From positions 1,209,310-1,273,309 of the forward strand of contig NC_014828.1 of NCBI RefSeq assembly GCF_000178115.2: DNA of 64,000 nucleotides, in the 5' to 3' direction. Made by a program: the position numbers and the translations under genes. Source of the DNA: Ethanoligenens harbinense YUAN-3 (lineage in GTDB: Bacteria; Bacillota; Clostridia; Oscillospirales; Ethanoligenentaceae). This document shows positions 16,909 to 24,483 of the stretch, piece after piece; the first letter of the stretch is position 1, and each line of letters starts with the position of its first letter. Below the pieces are notes generated by a model, which was given only the letters and a program-made list of their open reading frames with translations, was not told the DNA's origin and did no database searches.

Positions 16909-17333
16909 GCGGGGCGCTGGTCGGCTGCCTGGCGGGATTCCTGGCCGGGTTTATCGGTGGGCTTGGCTTGGGCGGCGGTGGAGTGCTTGTGCTGTTTCTG
17001 ACACTGTTTGCCGGGGTAGGGCAGCTGCGTGCTCAGGGGATTAACCTCGCGTTTTTTATCCCGGTCGGGCTGTTTGCGCTTGTTTTCCATATCCGCAACC
17101 ATCTGGTGGATTTTAAGGCCGCGTGGCCCGCAATCTTGCTGGGGCTTGGCGGCGCGGCGTTGGGCAGCCTGATTGCCGGTCATATCGGTGCGCAGGCGGT
17201 GGGAAAATTATTCGGTGCGCTGCTGTTGGCGTTGGGCGGCTGGGAAGTGTTTGCGCCCCACAAGGAGAAAAAAGCCGCATCTCCGGCAGATCGGCCCGGC
17301 GCTGATGATTCCAAACGGAGAAAAAGTGTGTGA
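16905..17333 (+). CDS. TauE/SafE family half-transporter (second half)
   Basis: A 142-residue partner of the preceding gene, again about four membrane helices with the same repeat motif (GFIGGLGLGGGGVLVLFL). It adds a basic cytoplasmic tail of about 28 residues. The ATG overlaps the previous stop by 4 nt. Two half-size proteins replacing one internally duplicated transporter is a known but less common arrangement; the exported substrate cannot be told from sequence. Confidence 0.85.
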   Translation: MSGALVGCLAGFLAGFIGGLGLGGGGVLVLFLTLFAGVGQLRAQGINLAFFIPVGLFALVFHIRNHLVDFKAAWPAILLGLGGAALGSLIAGHIGAQAVGKLFGALLLALGGWEVFAPHKEKKAASPADRPGADDSKRRKSV

Positions 17334-17348
17334 ACGTGCAAATAAAGC

Positions 17349-17377
17349 TTGACAGCATGCTTGATTCTGCGTATACT
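17349..17377 (+). promoter_or_regulatory. Upstream promoter (P1) before tRNA-Pro
   Basis: Perfect -35 TTGACA (17349-17354), 17-nt spacer, -10 TATACT (17372-17377). The next gene is the tRNA, about 130 nt on. Confidence 0.7.
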
Positions 17378-17465
17378 ATAAAGGTCGCTTTCAAGAAGAT
17401 GTGCGATTTTGAAGCGCGCCGTATCCATGCAGACAGCAAAATTTTGTGTTCGGCATCTGTTTTTA

Positions 17466-17494
17466 TTGACATTGCGTCGATATGGTAGTATAAT
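17466..17494 (+). promoter_or_regulatory. Promoter (P2) of tRNA-Pro
   Basis: Fully consensus promoter: TTGACA (17466-17471), 17-nt spacer, TATAAT (17489-17494), 15 nt before the tRNA. Confidence 0.88.
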
Positions 17495-17509
17495 GATCCA
17501 GCATGATTT

Positions 17510-17586
17510 CGAGATGTGGCTCAGTTTGGTAGAGCGCTGCGTTCGGGACGCAGAGGCCGCAGGTTCGACTCCTGTCATCTCGACCA
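17510..17586 (+). tRNA. tRNA-Pro (anticodon CGG)
   Basis: A 77-nt cloverleaf: acceptor stem CGAGATG/CATCTCG, D arm with GGTAGAGC, anticodon stem CTGCG/CGCAG around loop TTCGGGA (anticodon CGG, reading CCG), T arm with GGTTCGACTCC, A73 and an encoded CCA end (17584-17586). A truncated integrase gene ends about 220 nt downstream, pointing at it. Confidence 0.95.
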
Positions 17587-17611
17587 GCGGGTAGTGCCCG
17601 CGGACAAGACA

Positions 17612-17635
17612 CGCCCTTCACTTATGTGGAGGGCG
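17612..17635 (+). terminator. Terminator after tRNA-Pro
   Basis: A 10-bp stem with one G-U pair (17612-17621 with 17626-17635), loop TTAT, then CTTTGCTTTG. Confidence 0.65.
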
Positions 17636-17691
17636 CTTTGCTTTGTACCCGCGATTATGTTATATCTTTTATGACTACACCTGCCATATAA

Positions 17692-17735
17692 AAACCGCCG
17701 ACATTTGGCTTAACAAGGTCATTTGTCGGCGGTTT
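17692..17735. repeat. 12-bp inverted repeat at island edge
   Basis: AAACCGCCGACA (17692-17703) and its perfect complement (17724-17735) around a 20-nt loop. The plus side continues TCGCTTTG. It may be a terminator or an end of the decayed element. Confidence 0.5.
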
Positions 17736-17751
17736 CGCTTTGTTCTGAAAT

Positions 17752-17783
17752 ATTCGTTTACCCTTTACAAAGGGTAAACGAAT
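17752..17783. repeat. Perfect 15-bp palindrome
   Basis: Positions 17752-17766 and 17769-17783 are exact reverse complements separated by 2 nt. There is no T-run at either side, so it is not a standard terminator. It lies between the tRNA and the integrase remnant. Confidence 0.6.
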
Positions 17784-17808
17784 GCTCGCGCCGCGAAGCG
17801 TGGTTTTT

Positions 17809-18244
17809 TTACTGCCCAGACAAAGACGGCAGGCCCTCGATGTACGCCTGTATCCGCTGGGCGCTGTCCTTCGCATCTGCTCTGTGACGTGGGCATACAC
17901 GTCCATCGTGAAGGCCACGGGGGCATGCCCGAGGTTTTCCGAAATGGTCTTGATGTCGTCCCCGGCCCGGATGGACGCCACCGCATAGGTGTGCCGGAGA
18001 TCGTGGAAGTGCATGTTCAGAAAGCCGACGGATTTCACAGTGCTTTTAAGAACCGGTAAAGTGTGCGCGAATACATATGGTGTTCCAGTTCATTTGTGAA
18101 CGCAAAGCCGCTTTCCAGACATACCGGTCCGGCCAGTAGCTTCCATTCGTTTTGTTGCTTGCGCTGCTCTCGCAGCAGGTTCATCACGAATGAGGGCCGT
18201 TCAGTAACGGGGATGCCTCTGACGCAGATCGGCATTTTTACCAA
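17809..18244 (-). pseudogene. Tyrosine recombinase (integrase) remnant
   Basis: Three frames together spell the C-terminal catalytic part of a Tn916/phage-type integrase. It reads LLREQRKQQ...ESGFAFTNELEHHMYSRTLYRFLK, then HFHDLRHTYAVASIRAGDDIKTISENLGH (in pieces) with the catalytic Tyr in MDVYAHV, then QRIQAYIEGLPSLSGQ and a TAA at 17809. A base appears lost from an A-run near 18044-18047, and a second frameshift lies near 17871-17878. The N-terminal arm and core-binding domains are missing upstream. The gene points towards tRNA-Pro, the usual layout for an element integrated at a tRNA 3' end, but no duplicated tRNA end was found. Confidence 0.85.
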
Positions 18245-18334
18245 TTTCCATGTCGGAAGTACACATCTAAAAGTCAGAGAAAGTCACAATCGGTGAGCTC
18301 CTTGAAAACGTAAATCCCATGAAAATAATATGCC

Positions 18335-19222
18335 TTATGCGCAAGTATCCCGAATATAATCGGTAAAAGTTTGGGCGGCCAGAGATGACCGTATATTCTT
18401 CAAATGGACGATTCCGATATTTCGTTTTGGAATATCGGGATCTACTTTGATTTCAAGCAACCGTCCATCCGTTAATTGAACACTGACAAATTCTTTGATT
18501 ACACAGGCAATTCCCATGCCTATTTCGGCCAGAGAAATCAAAACATCCATATCTCCGCTTTGAATGTCGGGTGTCACCTGAATATGGTGCTGGCCAAAAT
18601 ACTGCTCGATATACTGCCGTGAAATATTGTCGGATTCCAAAAGCATAAAGCTTCCGCTCGGAAAAACTCCATTTCCGGGGGAATATTGTATTTGGTTTAG
18701 ATAGATTTGATTTGCTACAAATACATCGTGGATACTCGTTATCTTGATAAAATCGTAAGTTTCGTCCTTTGGCGGCTCACTGACCAGGCAGATATCGACA
18801 AACCCTTTTTGCAGTAACTGTAAGGTCTCCAGCGTCGTTTTATTGATAATCTGGATTTTATAATTTGGGTACGTTTTTTTAAACAGATCCAGCTTTGGGA
18901 GAAGGTAGTGCTTGCAAAGTGTGGTACTGACGCCGATCCGGATGCTTCCTTCGTCATGGTGCTTTAATTTCTCCAGCATCCCTTCGCCGGTATCAATCCA
19001 GTCAAGGGCTTTTTCAACATATGTGAATAATACGTTTCCTTCATGGGTTAAAGACATTCCATGCGGGGTTCGGTCAAACAGGACGATATCCAGCCGTTTT
19101 TCCAATTTCGCAATGGATTTGCTGAGTGCCGGTTGGCTTATATACAGCGCCTCAGCGGCTTTGGACAAACTGCCGGTGCGTGCCACATCATAGAAAACAC
19201 GATATAGATTCAAATCGGTCAT
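18335..19222 (-). CDS. LysR family transcriptional regulator
   Basis: A 295-residue regulator with an N-terminal winged helix-turn-helix (residues 1-60, SLSKAAEALYISQPALSKSIAKLE, here quoted as AAEALYISQPALSKSI) and a C-terminal effector domain of the periplasmic-binding fold. It is divergent from the methyltransferase/OsmC operon with a 100-nt AT-rich gap, the classic LysR arrangement, so it probably controls that operon. Codon use and base content are clearly more AT-rich than the flanking housekeeping genes. The effector is unknown. Confidence 0.92.
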   Translation of the reverse strand: MTDLNLYRVFYDVARTGSLSKAAEALYISQPALSKSIAKLEKRLDIVLFDRTPHGMSLTHEGNVLFTYVEKALDWIDTGEGMLEKLKHHDEGSIRIGVSTTLCKHYLLPKLDLFKKTYPNYKIQIINKTTLETLQLLQKGFVDICLVSEPPKDETYDFIKITSIHDVFVANQIYLNQIQYSPGNGVFPSGSFMLLESDNISRQYIEQYFGQHHIQVTPDIQSGDMDVLISLAEIGMGIACVIKEFVSVQLTDGRLLEIKVDPDIPKRNIGIVHLKNIRSSLAAQTFTDYIRDTCA

Positions 19223-19285
19223 GCCATAACCTCTGATTATAGTATATATGAAATATAGATAATATGATTATATCACATGGTTGGG

Positions 19286-19291
19286 TATAAT
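19286..19291 (+). promoter_or_regulatory. -10 of the methyltransferase/OsmC operon
   Basis: TATAAT lies about 32 nt before the first start codon. The position 17 nt upstream reads TATGAT, a poor -35, as expected where a LysR activator is needed. GATTATA is repeated at about 19235 and 19266 in the same gap. Confidence 0.55.
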
Positions 19292-19322
19292 GATAGCAAA
19301 CAACGTGCATGGAGGAATCGTG

Positions 19323-20111
19323 ATGGAGCATTTTGATTTTGACGGCAGCTTATATCGACAGGCTTCGGCCCATCAGAGAAAGTGGGGGCACAAAATCATT
19401 GAGGAACTGAAAATCAAGGAAAGCGACTGGATCCTCGATCTTGGCTGCGGCGATGGGTCATTAACAAAAGAGTTTACGCGTTATCTAAAGACCGGAAAAG
19501 TAATCGGACTGGATGCGTCGCCTGGTATGCTTGAAAAAGCGAATGAATTTTCCAGTCCCAAACTTCAGTTTATTCTGAAAGACGTCGATTCCCTGCGCTA
19601 TGAAAACCAATTTGACTTAATTTTTTCCAATGCAGCTCTGCATTGGGTTTTCGACCATAAACGTCTTCTGGAAAATTGCTATAAAGCGTTAAAACCTGGT
19701 GGGAAAATCCGATTCAATTTTGCATCGGAAGGAAACTGCAAAACCTTATACGCCGTGATCCGGCAGACTATACGAGAAGATGTCTTTTCCCCCTGTTTTA
19801 GTGGTTTCCGATGGCCGTGGTATATGCCATCGCTGGAAGAATACCGGCTTTTGCTGTCCCAAACGCCTTTTTTAAATATTTCCGTTTGGACAGAAGATAC
19901 CAGTCGCTTTTTTCAAAGCCAGGATGAGATCACAAAATGGATTGACCAACCCTGCCTTGTTCCGTTTCTTCAGGCAATTACAAATGAAACGGAAAAGAAG
20001 AATTTCCGGGACGTAGTAGTAAAGCGCATGCTTAAGCAGTCCTTGCAACCGGACCATACTTATTTTGAGACATTTATTCGCTTGAATGTAAAAGCGGAGA
20101 AACCATCATGA
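19323..20111 (+). CDS. SAM-dependent methyltransferase, class I
   Basis: A 262-residue methyltransferase with SAM-binding motif I WILDLGCGDGSLTKEF, acidic motif II (IGLDASPGMLEKA), then FDLIFSNAALHWVFD and LKPGGKIRF. This is the trans-aconitate/malonyl-ACP methyltransferase-like branch, but the substrate cannot be named. The ATG follows GGAGG; the frame also extends to 19281. It is the first gene of a three-gene operon divergent from LysR, and its stop overlaps the OsmC start (ATGA). Confidence 0.88.
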   Translation: MEHFDFDGSLYRQASAHQRKWGHKIIEELKIKESDWILDLGCGDGSLTKEFTRYLKTGKVIGLDASPGMLEKANEFSSPKLQFILKDVDSLRYENQFDLIFSNAALHWVFDHKRLLENCYKALKPGGKIRFNFASEGNCKTLYAVIRQTIREDVFSPCFSGFRWPWYMPSLEEYRLLLSQTPFLNISVWTEDTSRFFQSQDEITKWIDQPCLVPFLQAITNETEKKNFRDVVVKRMLKQSLQPDHTYFETFIRLNVKAEKPS

Positions 20112-20515
20112 AAGAAGGAAATGATATGGTGACATCCATTTCGGAGCAAGCGCGGTATAAAACCCGTGTGGAAGGAAACCACGCTCTGCAAGTATATGCG
20201 GATGTATCGGAGCAAAAAGGAGGAAAGAGTAATGGATTCCGCCCGCACGACTTGTTATGCGCCAGTTTGGCGGCTTGTTTGAATATTACGGTGCGCATGC
20301 TTTTGGAAGAGTTGGCGCTTTCATATGACTCGGTAAAAGTCGTTGTGGATTTAAAGCGCGAAAATCCCCTCAAAACTACTTTCCTTTATCATGTAGATAT
20401 TGAGGGAAAAATGAGTGAAGATATGAAAGAAACCGTTATTAAAAAAGCCGCCGACTGCTCGATCCATCAGACACTGTCTGGTCCAATCTCTTTTGAGCAA
20501 GTGAGTTCTTTATAA
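20108..20515 (+). CDS. OsmC/Ohr family peroxide-reducing protein
   Basis: A 135-residue OsmC-fold protein. Cys57 in SLAACLNITVRM and Cys117 in ADCSIHQTLSGP occupy the two redox-active cysteine places of the family, so it may reduce organic hydroperoxides or a sulfur species. An extra Cys51 lies nearby. The start overlaps the previous stop; a second ATG at 20126 with GAAGG upstream is also possible. Being between two methyltransferases is unusual for this family. Confidence 0.88.
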   Translation: MKEGNDMVTSISEQARYKTRVEGNHALQVYADVSEQKGGKSNGFRPHDLLCASLAACLNITVRMLLEELALSYDSVKVVVDLKRENPLKTTFLYHVDIEGKMSEDMKETVIKKAADCSIHQTLSGPISFEQVSSL

Positions 20516-20536
20516 AATTTTGTGAGGGATATTCCG

Positions 20537-21217
20537 ATGAATACTGACAACGCAACGGCCCATGCGTCTAAAAATTACGATGTGCAGATCCGGCAAACAA
20601 TTCCGTATTACAATGCATTCCATCAGCAAAGCATCGAATTGGTATCTGTTTACAATCCACATCCACATATCTGGATTGATACCGGATGCGGAACGGGCAC
20701 TCTGGTTTTAAAATTTCTGCCCGTTTTTCCACATACACAGTTTGTTCTTGCTGATCCGTCCGCCCAAATGCTTGAAATCGCCAAAGAAAAATTGTCTTCG
20801 TATGCGCCGCAGGTTTCTTTATTGAGCCCGGTTAAAACGCAGAACCTTTCATTAAACCAGAAAGCGGATGTTATCACGGCAGTTCAGTCTCACCATTATC
20901 TTTCCCATGTGGAGCGCAAACAGGCCGTGGAAAATTGCTATGATTTGTTGGCAAATTCCGGAATCTTCATTGTTTTTGAAAATATTTCACCCGAATCACA
21001 AACCGGTATTCATCTTGGCAAACAGATGTGGGGGAATCATCAAATCGCCGGCGGAAAAAGCATGGAGGAAGTTCAATCCCATCTGGAACGGTTTGGCCGC
21101 AGCTATTATCCCATTTCTGTTGCAGAGCATTTAGCTTTATACAAAGAGTGCGGATTTAGGAGCGTGGAAATATTATGGTACTCCTATATGCAGGCCGGAT
21201 TCTATTGCATTAAATAG
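20537..21217 (+). CDS. SAM-dependent methyltransferase, class I (second)
   Basis: A 226-residue methyltransferase with motif I WIDTGCGTGTLVLKF, motif II VLADPSAQMLEIAKEKL and a post-motif segment ADVITAVQSHHYLSH. The His-rich SHHYLSH takes the place of the usual aromatic substrate loop. It ends the LysR-linked operon. The ATG at 20537 follows GAGGG by 9 nt; a GTG at 20522 is the alternative. No close relation to the first methyltransferase is obvious, so this is not a simple duplication. Confidence 0.85.
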   Translation: MNTDNATAHASKNYDVQIRQTIPYYNAFHQQSIELVSVYNPHPHIWIDTGCGTGTLVLKFLPVFPHTQFVLADPSAQMLEIAKEKLSSYAPQVSLLSPVKTQNLSLNQKADVITAVQSHHYLSHVERKQAVENCYDLLANSGIFIVFENISPESQTGIHLGKQMWGNHQIAGGKSMEEVQSHLERFGRSYYPISVAEHLALYKECGFRSVEILWYSYMQAGFYCIK

Positions 21218-21546
21218 GTAGGTCCGTAATAGAGACTGATGGATGGTATCGACGGCTGCTTACAAAATACGTTCCGGGCGACTCGCGTTTCTCTCAAACA
21301 CGAGTGGGTTGGCAATAGAATCAATTAGATTGGATGTGGAAATGGTAGTAGCCCTCATATTCTACATATGAATGCTTTTTTGATTCTGGCTAAAAGGAAA
21401 CCGCTATCATACGTTTTCAGGCACTGATTTTCCATAATCGTGGCGATTTCGGGTATGGGATAACTCAGCATATTTAGCTCTCGATGAAATTCTTTTGTGT
21501 TCCGATGAGCGCGGACCATATTTTCCATCCGTCCGGGTAACCATAG
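21218..21546. other. Gene-free AT-rich stretch
   Basis: No convincing gene, RNA or terminator is seen. A 65-codon minus-strand frame (21355-21552) has no ribosome-binding site and no recognisable motif. The base composition matches the island and suggests decayed sequence. Confidence 0.5.
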
Positions 21547-21753
21547 CCGCACGTCCTGTTTACACGACTCCGCATCTCGGCAGATTTTGTCTATCAGTTG
21601 CAGGAAAGAATCATTTTATGCGGCATTTCATTAACCATTGGAATGCTGCTTGTTTTCCGCGGCTTAGAGGCATTGTATGGCGCGATAATGATTTCAGCCA
21701 ACAGTGCGATCATGGTCAATCCTGCCAATAAAAATCAAGGGTTTATTCAGTAG
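21547..21753 (+). pseudogene. Possible remnant of a membrane protein
   Basis: An open frame of about 68 codons with no start codon at its front reads VLFTRLRISADFVYQLQERIILC and continues into a hydrophobic helix (GISLTIGMLLVFRGLEALYGAIM), both parts quoted separately. It ends at TAG 21751-21753. The amphipathic lead followed by a membrane helix looks like real protein, but the family is not recognised and the upstream part is lost. Confidence 0.3.
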
Positions 21754-21791
21754 ATCCGCCCTGTTTTCGTTGTGATGAACTTAACAAATGA

Positions 21792-22850
21792 TTACTTTTT
21801 GTGTGAGTTCGCAACATCATGACCATGGTTTGCATTGCTGGTTGCTCCCGCATGATTGCCGTTTGACGCGTTGCTGGATTCTTCAGTATTTGTATCGGTA
21901 TCGGTATCGCTTCCGGACCGGTTGCTTGCAATGCTTGAAGATGAGGTGCCTGCATCCGGTTTTGTCTTTGCGTTCTGATCGGATTTGCTGTTGTCCGATT
22001 GAGCATGTGACTGTGCTTCAGATGCTTTTTCGCTTTCATTTGAAGACGTCTGGGAAGCGGCTTTGGAATGTTCGCTGACAGGGGACGAAGATGAATTGTC
22101 GCCGTCATTTCCTTGATTCGATAGGGTTTCTTTTTTGAGTTCTACGAATTTCTTCGTAATATCCGTTACTTTCGCATCTTTATACGCGTCAACTGTAATG
22201 GAAGGATCAAGCACCTGAAGTTTCTGGATCAGATTGAGCTTGCCGGGTGTAATCCCCAGCTTGCGGGCTTCATCCCGCCGTTCAAGGGCAACATTTTCTT
22301 TTTGAATCGTCGCAGTATCGTCCCCCGATTCCACGGCGGAATCGGCACCCTGCTCGGCGGCGTCTTGGAGTGCATCAGCCGTTGTGTGGTTGTCGGTTTC
22401 AGAGGTGACGGCGATAACGGTTGACCCATCTTTTGCAACAAAGCCTTTTTGCATGGCCGATTTGACCAATGTGTTGACAGCGTTTTTTACATCTGAGCCC
22501 ATTACATTTTGTCCATCAAGAATTGTTTTACCGTCGTTGTTATAGGCCGTTATGGAGATAACCTTACCGAAAGTATTCACGCCAAGCTCTACACTGGGGT
22601 TAATATCCAGGCTTAAGTAGGATGTGGGAGTCTTATTATAATATGCATATGCACCGATCGAAGTTGCGCACACCAAAACTGCTGCGCAGGCCACCGCGAC
22701 CACTTGTTTTATCAGACGCGTCTTTATCCTGGCCGAGCCTGAAGCGGATGAGACGGTCAGTAAATGTTCCATCAGGTATTCCTCCGTTTTTCTTTTTGTG
22801 TTTTCTTTAGCTCGAATGTGACTTACAGCCGACTTAAAAATAGTTTCCAT
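21792..22850 (-). CDS. RsgI-like transmembrane anti-sigma factor, chimeric N-terminus
   Basis: A 352-residue membrane protein. A cytoplasmic head of about 45 residues is followed by one membrane helix (near 46-68) and an outside domain opening with YLSLDINPSVELGVNTFGKV. This is the RsgI middle domain, whose Asn-Pro bond is known to self-cleave in SigI-RsgI pairs. The last ~120 residues are a low-complexity Ser/Asp/Asn/His tail typical of a wall-spanning linker. The head does not look like the RsgI N-terminal domain. It overlaps the ECF sigma gene by 17 nt and surely partners it. The ATG at 22848-22850 is 8 nt after GAGAGG. Confidence 0.82.
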   Translation of the reverse strand: METIFKSAVSHIRAKENTKRKTEEYLMEHLLTVSSASGSARIKTRLIKQVVAVACAAVLVCATSIGAYAYYNKTPTSYLSLDINPSVELGVNTFGKVISITAYNNDGKTILDGQNVMGSDVKNAVNTLVKSAMQKGFVAKDGSTVIAVTSETDNHTTADALQDAAEQGADSAVESGDDTATIQKENVALERRDEARKLGITPGKLNLIQKLQVLDPSITVDAYKDAKVTDITKKFVELKKETLSNQGNDGDNSSSSPVSEHSKAASQTSSNESEKASEAQSHAQSDNSKSDQNAKTKPDAGTSSSSIASNRSGSDTDTDTNTEESSNASNGNHAGATSNANHGHDVANSHKK

Positions 22851-23334
22851 CTTCAAAACCTCTCAGTCTGTTCTTCAAAATTGCTTTCGCTCTGCGCAAA
22901 TGAGCATGAACGGTGTTTTCCTTCTTGCCAAGGATTTTTGCGATTTCAGAAATCTGATAATTCTCATAATAATAGAGATAAATTGCGTTCCGATATTTCT
23001 GCGGCAGCAGCAATACCTCCCATAACACACCTTCTTCAGTTTTATCTTCTGTAGGAATTTCGAGGTCGTCAATGGAACAGACGTGTTTGCGAAAAAAAAT
23101 TTTGTGGAAGTCTTTGCATTGATTAATGGTTACTCTGCAAAGCCAGGCCTTTTCATGTGCTGCATTTTCAAATGGCTCTTTATGCTGTAAAAGTTTCAGA
23201 AAAACATTCTGAAATATATCTTCGATATCCGCCTCGTTTTTCAGATACATCAAGCAGATTCTGCGGACCATATCGGAATATGTGTTGAGCGCTTTTACTA
23301 CGATATCGTTGGTGCCGGACGATGTGTTTTCCAT
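22834..23334 (-). CDS. ECF-type RNA polymerase sigma factor
   Basis: A 166-residue sigma factor with region 2 (residues about 15-80, including DIEDIFQNVFLKLLQ) and region 4 (about 105-160, LPQKYRNAIYLYYYENY then ISEIAKILGKKENTVHAHLRRA). Region 3 is absent, as in ECF factors. GGAGGG lies 10 nt before the ATG. Its 3' end overlaps the anti-sigma gene, so the two are made together. A TATAAT (minus strand, 23363-23368) lies 29 nt upstream with no consensus -35, leaving room for self-regulation. Confidence 0.9.
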   Translation of the reverse strand: MENTSSGTNDIVVKALNTYSDMVRRICLMYLKNEADIEDIFQNVFLKLLQHKEPFENAAHEKAWLCRVTINQCKDFHKIFFRKHVCSIDDLEIPTEDKTEEGVLWEVLLLPQKYRNAIYLYYYENYQISEIAKILGKKENTVHAHLRRAKAILKNRLRGFEDGNYF

Positions 23335-23682
23335 TTCGTCTGCTCCCTCCTTTTATAATACGATTATAATGGGAAAAAACTTTCAACAAATTTTAAATAG
23401 GAATCCGCAAAAACTCCGACTGATTTTACATCTGCCGGAGTTTTATCATTCAAGAACCATCACCGGCTGAAAACCGACAGTGCCTCAGCGGTATGAAGTC
23501 ACATCCACGTTTGGCAGTCAAAGGAATCAAGGGCATTCGGACAGCCATGCACCAGGGGGACTTTGTGTGTCTGGAGGACATAGGGCAGGGACTTTCCCAA
23601 ACGCTCGTTCATCAGATTTTAATCCGGAGATGATATGATACAATCGAAATCGTCGCATTGGTCTGCAAAAGGAAGTGTATGT
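23335..23682. other. Gene-poor stretch with one hairpin
   Basis: It holds the sigma-factor promoter area and a 9-bp hairpin with T-run on the plus side (23410-23444, AAAACTCCG/CGGAGTTTT). A 46-codon frame at 23493-23633 has no ribosome-binding site. No convincing gene is seen. Confidence 0.5.
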
Positions 23683-24465
23683 ATGCCGTCCTCTATCAAT
23701 CGGGACATCAAGCGGGACATGCTGTGCAAAGTCCCGGAAGTTACGCTGTTTTTCTGGATCACCAAGATCCTGACCACCGGCATGGGAGAAGTCTTTTCGG
23801 ATTATCTTGCCCACACGCTGGCACCGGTGAAAGCGGTTTGCCTGGGCGCACTGGGCCTGTTTGTCGCTTTGGTACTCCAGCTCGCTGTGAAAAAGTATAT
23901 CGCCTGGGTGTACTGGCTGGCGGTCGTGATGGTCAGCGTGTTCGGCACCATGGCCGCCGACGTGCTGCACGTTGGATTCGGCGTGCCCTACGTGGTTTCT
24001 ACGGCCGGTTTCCTGACCGCGTTGGCGATTGTTTTTATCCTTTGGTACCGATTTGAAAAGACGCTTTCCGTTCACAGCATCTTCACCCATCGGCGGGAAT
24101 TTTTCTATTGGGCCGCCGTACTTGTGACGTTTGCGTTGGGCACGGCGGCCGGCGACCTGACCGCCACCACGCTGCATCTTGGCTATTTCATGTCTGGCGT
24201 GCTGTTTGCGGCAGTATTCGCTATTCCAGCCATTTGTGTGCGTTTCTTCGGCATGAACCGTATTTTTGCTTTCTGGTTCGCCTATATCTTTACCCGACCG
24301 CTCGGCGCGTCATTCGCCGACTGGATGGGTGTCTCCCGTGTGCGCGGAGGGCTGGAATGGGGTACCGGGCCGGTCAGCCTCGTGCTCACGATCCTGATCG
24401 TTACGCTGGTCGGTTACCTTTCTATTTCCAAACGGGATGTGGCCGTGGAACAGGCGACAGAATGA
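23683..24465 (+). CDS. COG4705-type multi-spanning membrane protein
   Basis: A 260-residue protein with about eight membrane helices. It carries a repeated polar-in-membrane pattern: KVPEVTLFFWITKILTTGMGE near the N-terminus (quoted in part as VPEVTLFFWITKILTTGMGE) and LGTAAGDLTATTLHLGY in the middle, ending with FTRPLGASFADWMG. These match the uncharacterised membrane family COG4705. Acidic and Thr residues in the helices suggest ion transport, which is inference. The ATG at 23683 follows GGAAG; the frame extends to 23635. It is convergent with the two-component genes that follow. Confidence 0.78.
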   Translation: MPSSINRDIKRDMLCKVPEVTLFFWITKILTTGMGEVFSDYLAHTLAPVKAVCLGALGLFVALVLQLAVKKYIAWVYWLAVVMVSVFGTMAADVLHVGFGVPYVVSTAGFLTALAIVFILWYRFEKTLSVHSIFTHRREFFYWAAVLVTFALGTAAGDLTATTLHLGYFMSGVLFAAVFAIPAICVRFFGMNRIFAFWFAYIFTRPLGASFADWMGVSRVRGGLEWGTGPVSLVLTILIVTLVGYLSISKRDVAVEQATE

Positions 24466-24483
24466 GCCTCTGGCGGCTCCGGT

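Noticed and set aside
23493-23633. 46-codon plus-strand frame starting MKSHPRLAVKG
   Set aside because: No ribosome-binding site and no recognisable motif; it could be a remnant but is not supported as a gene.
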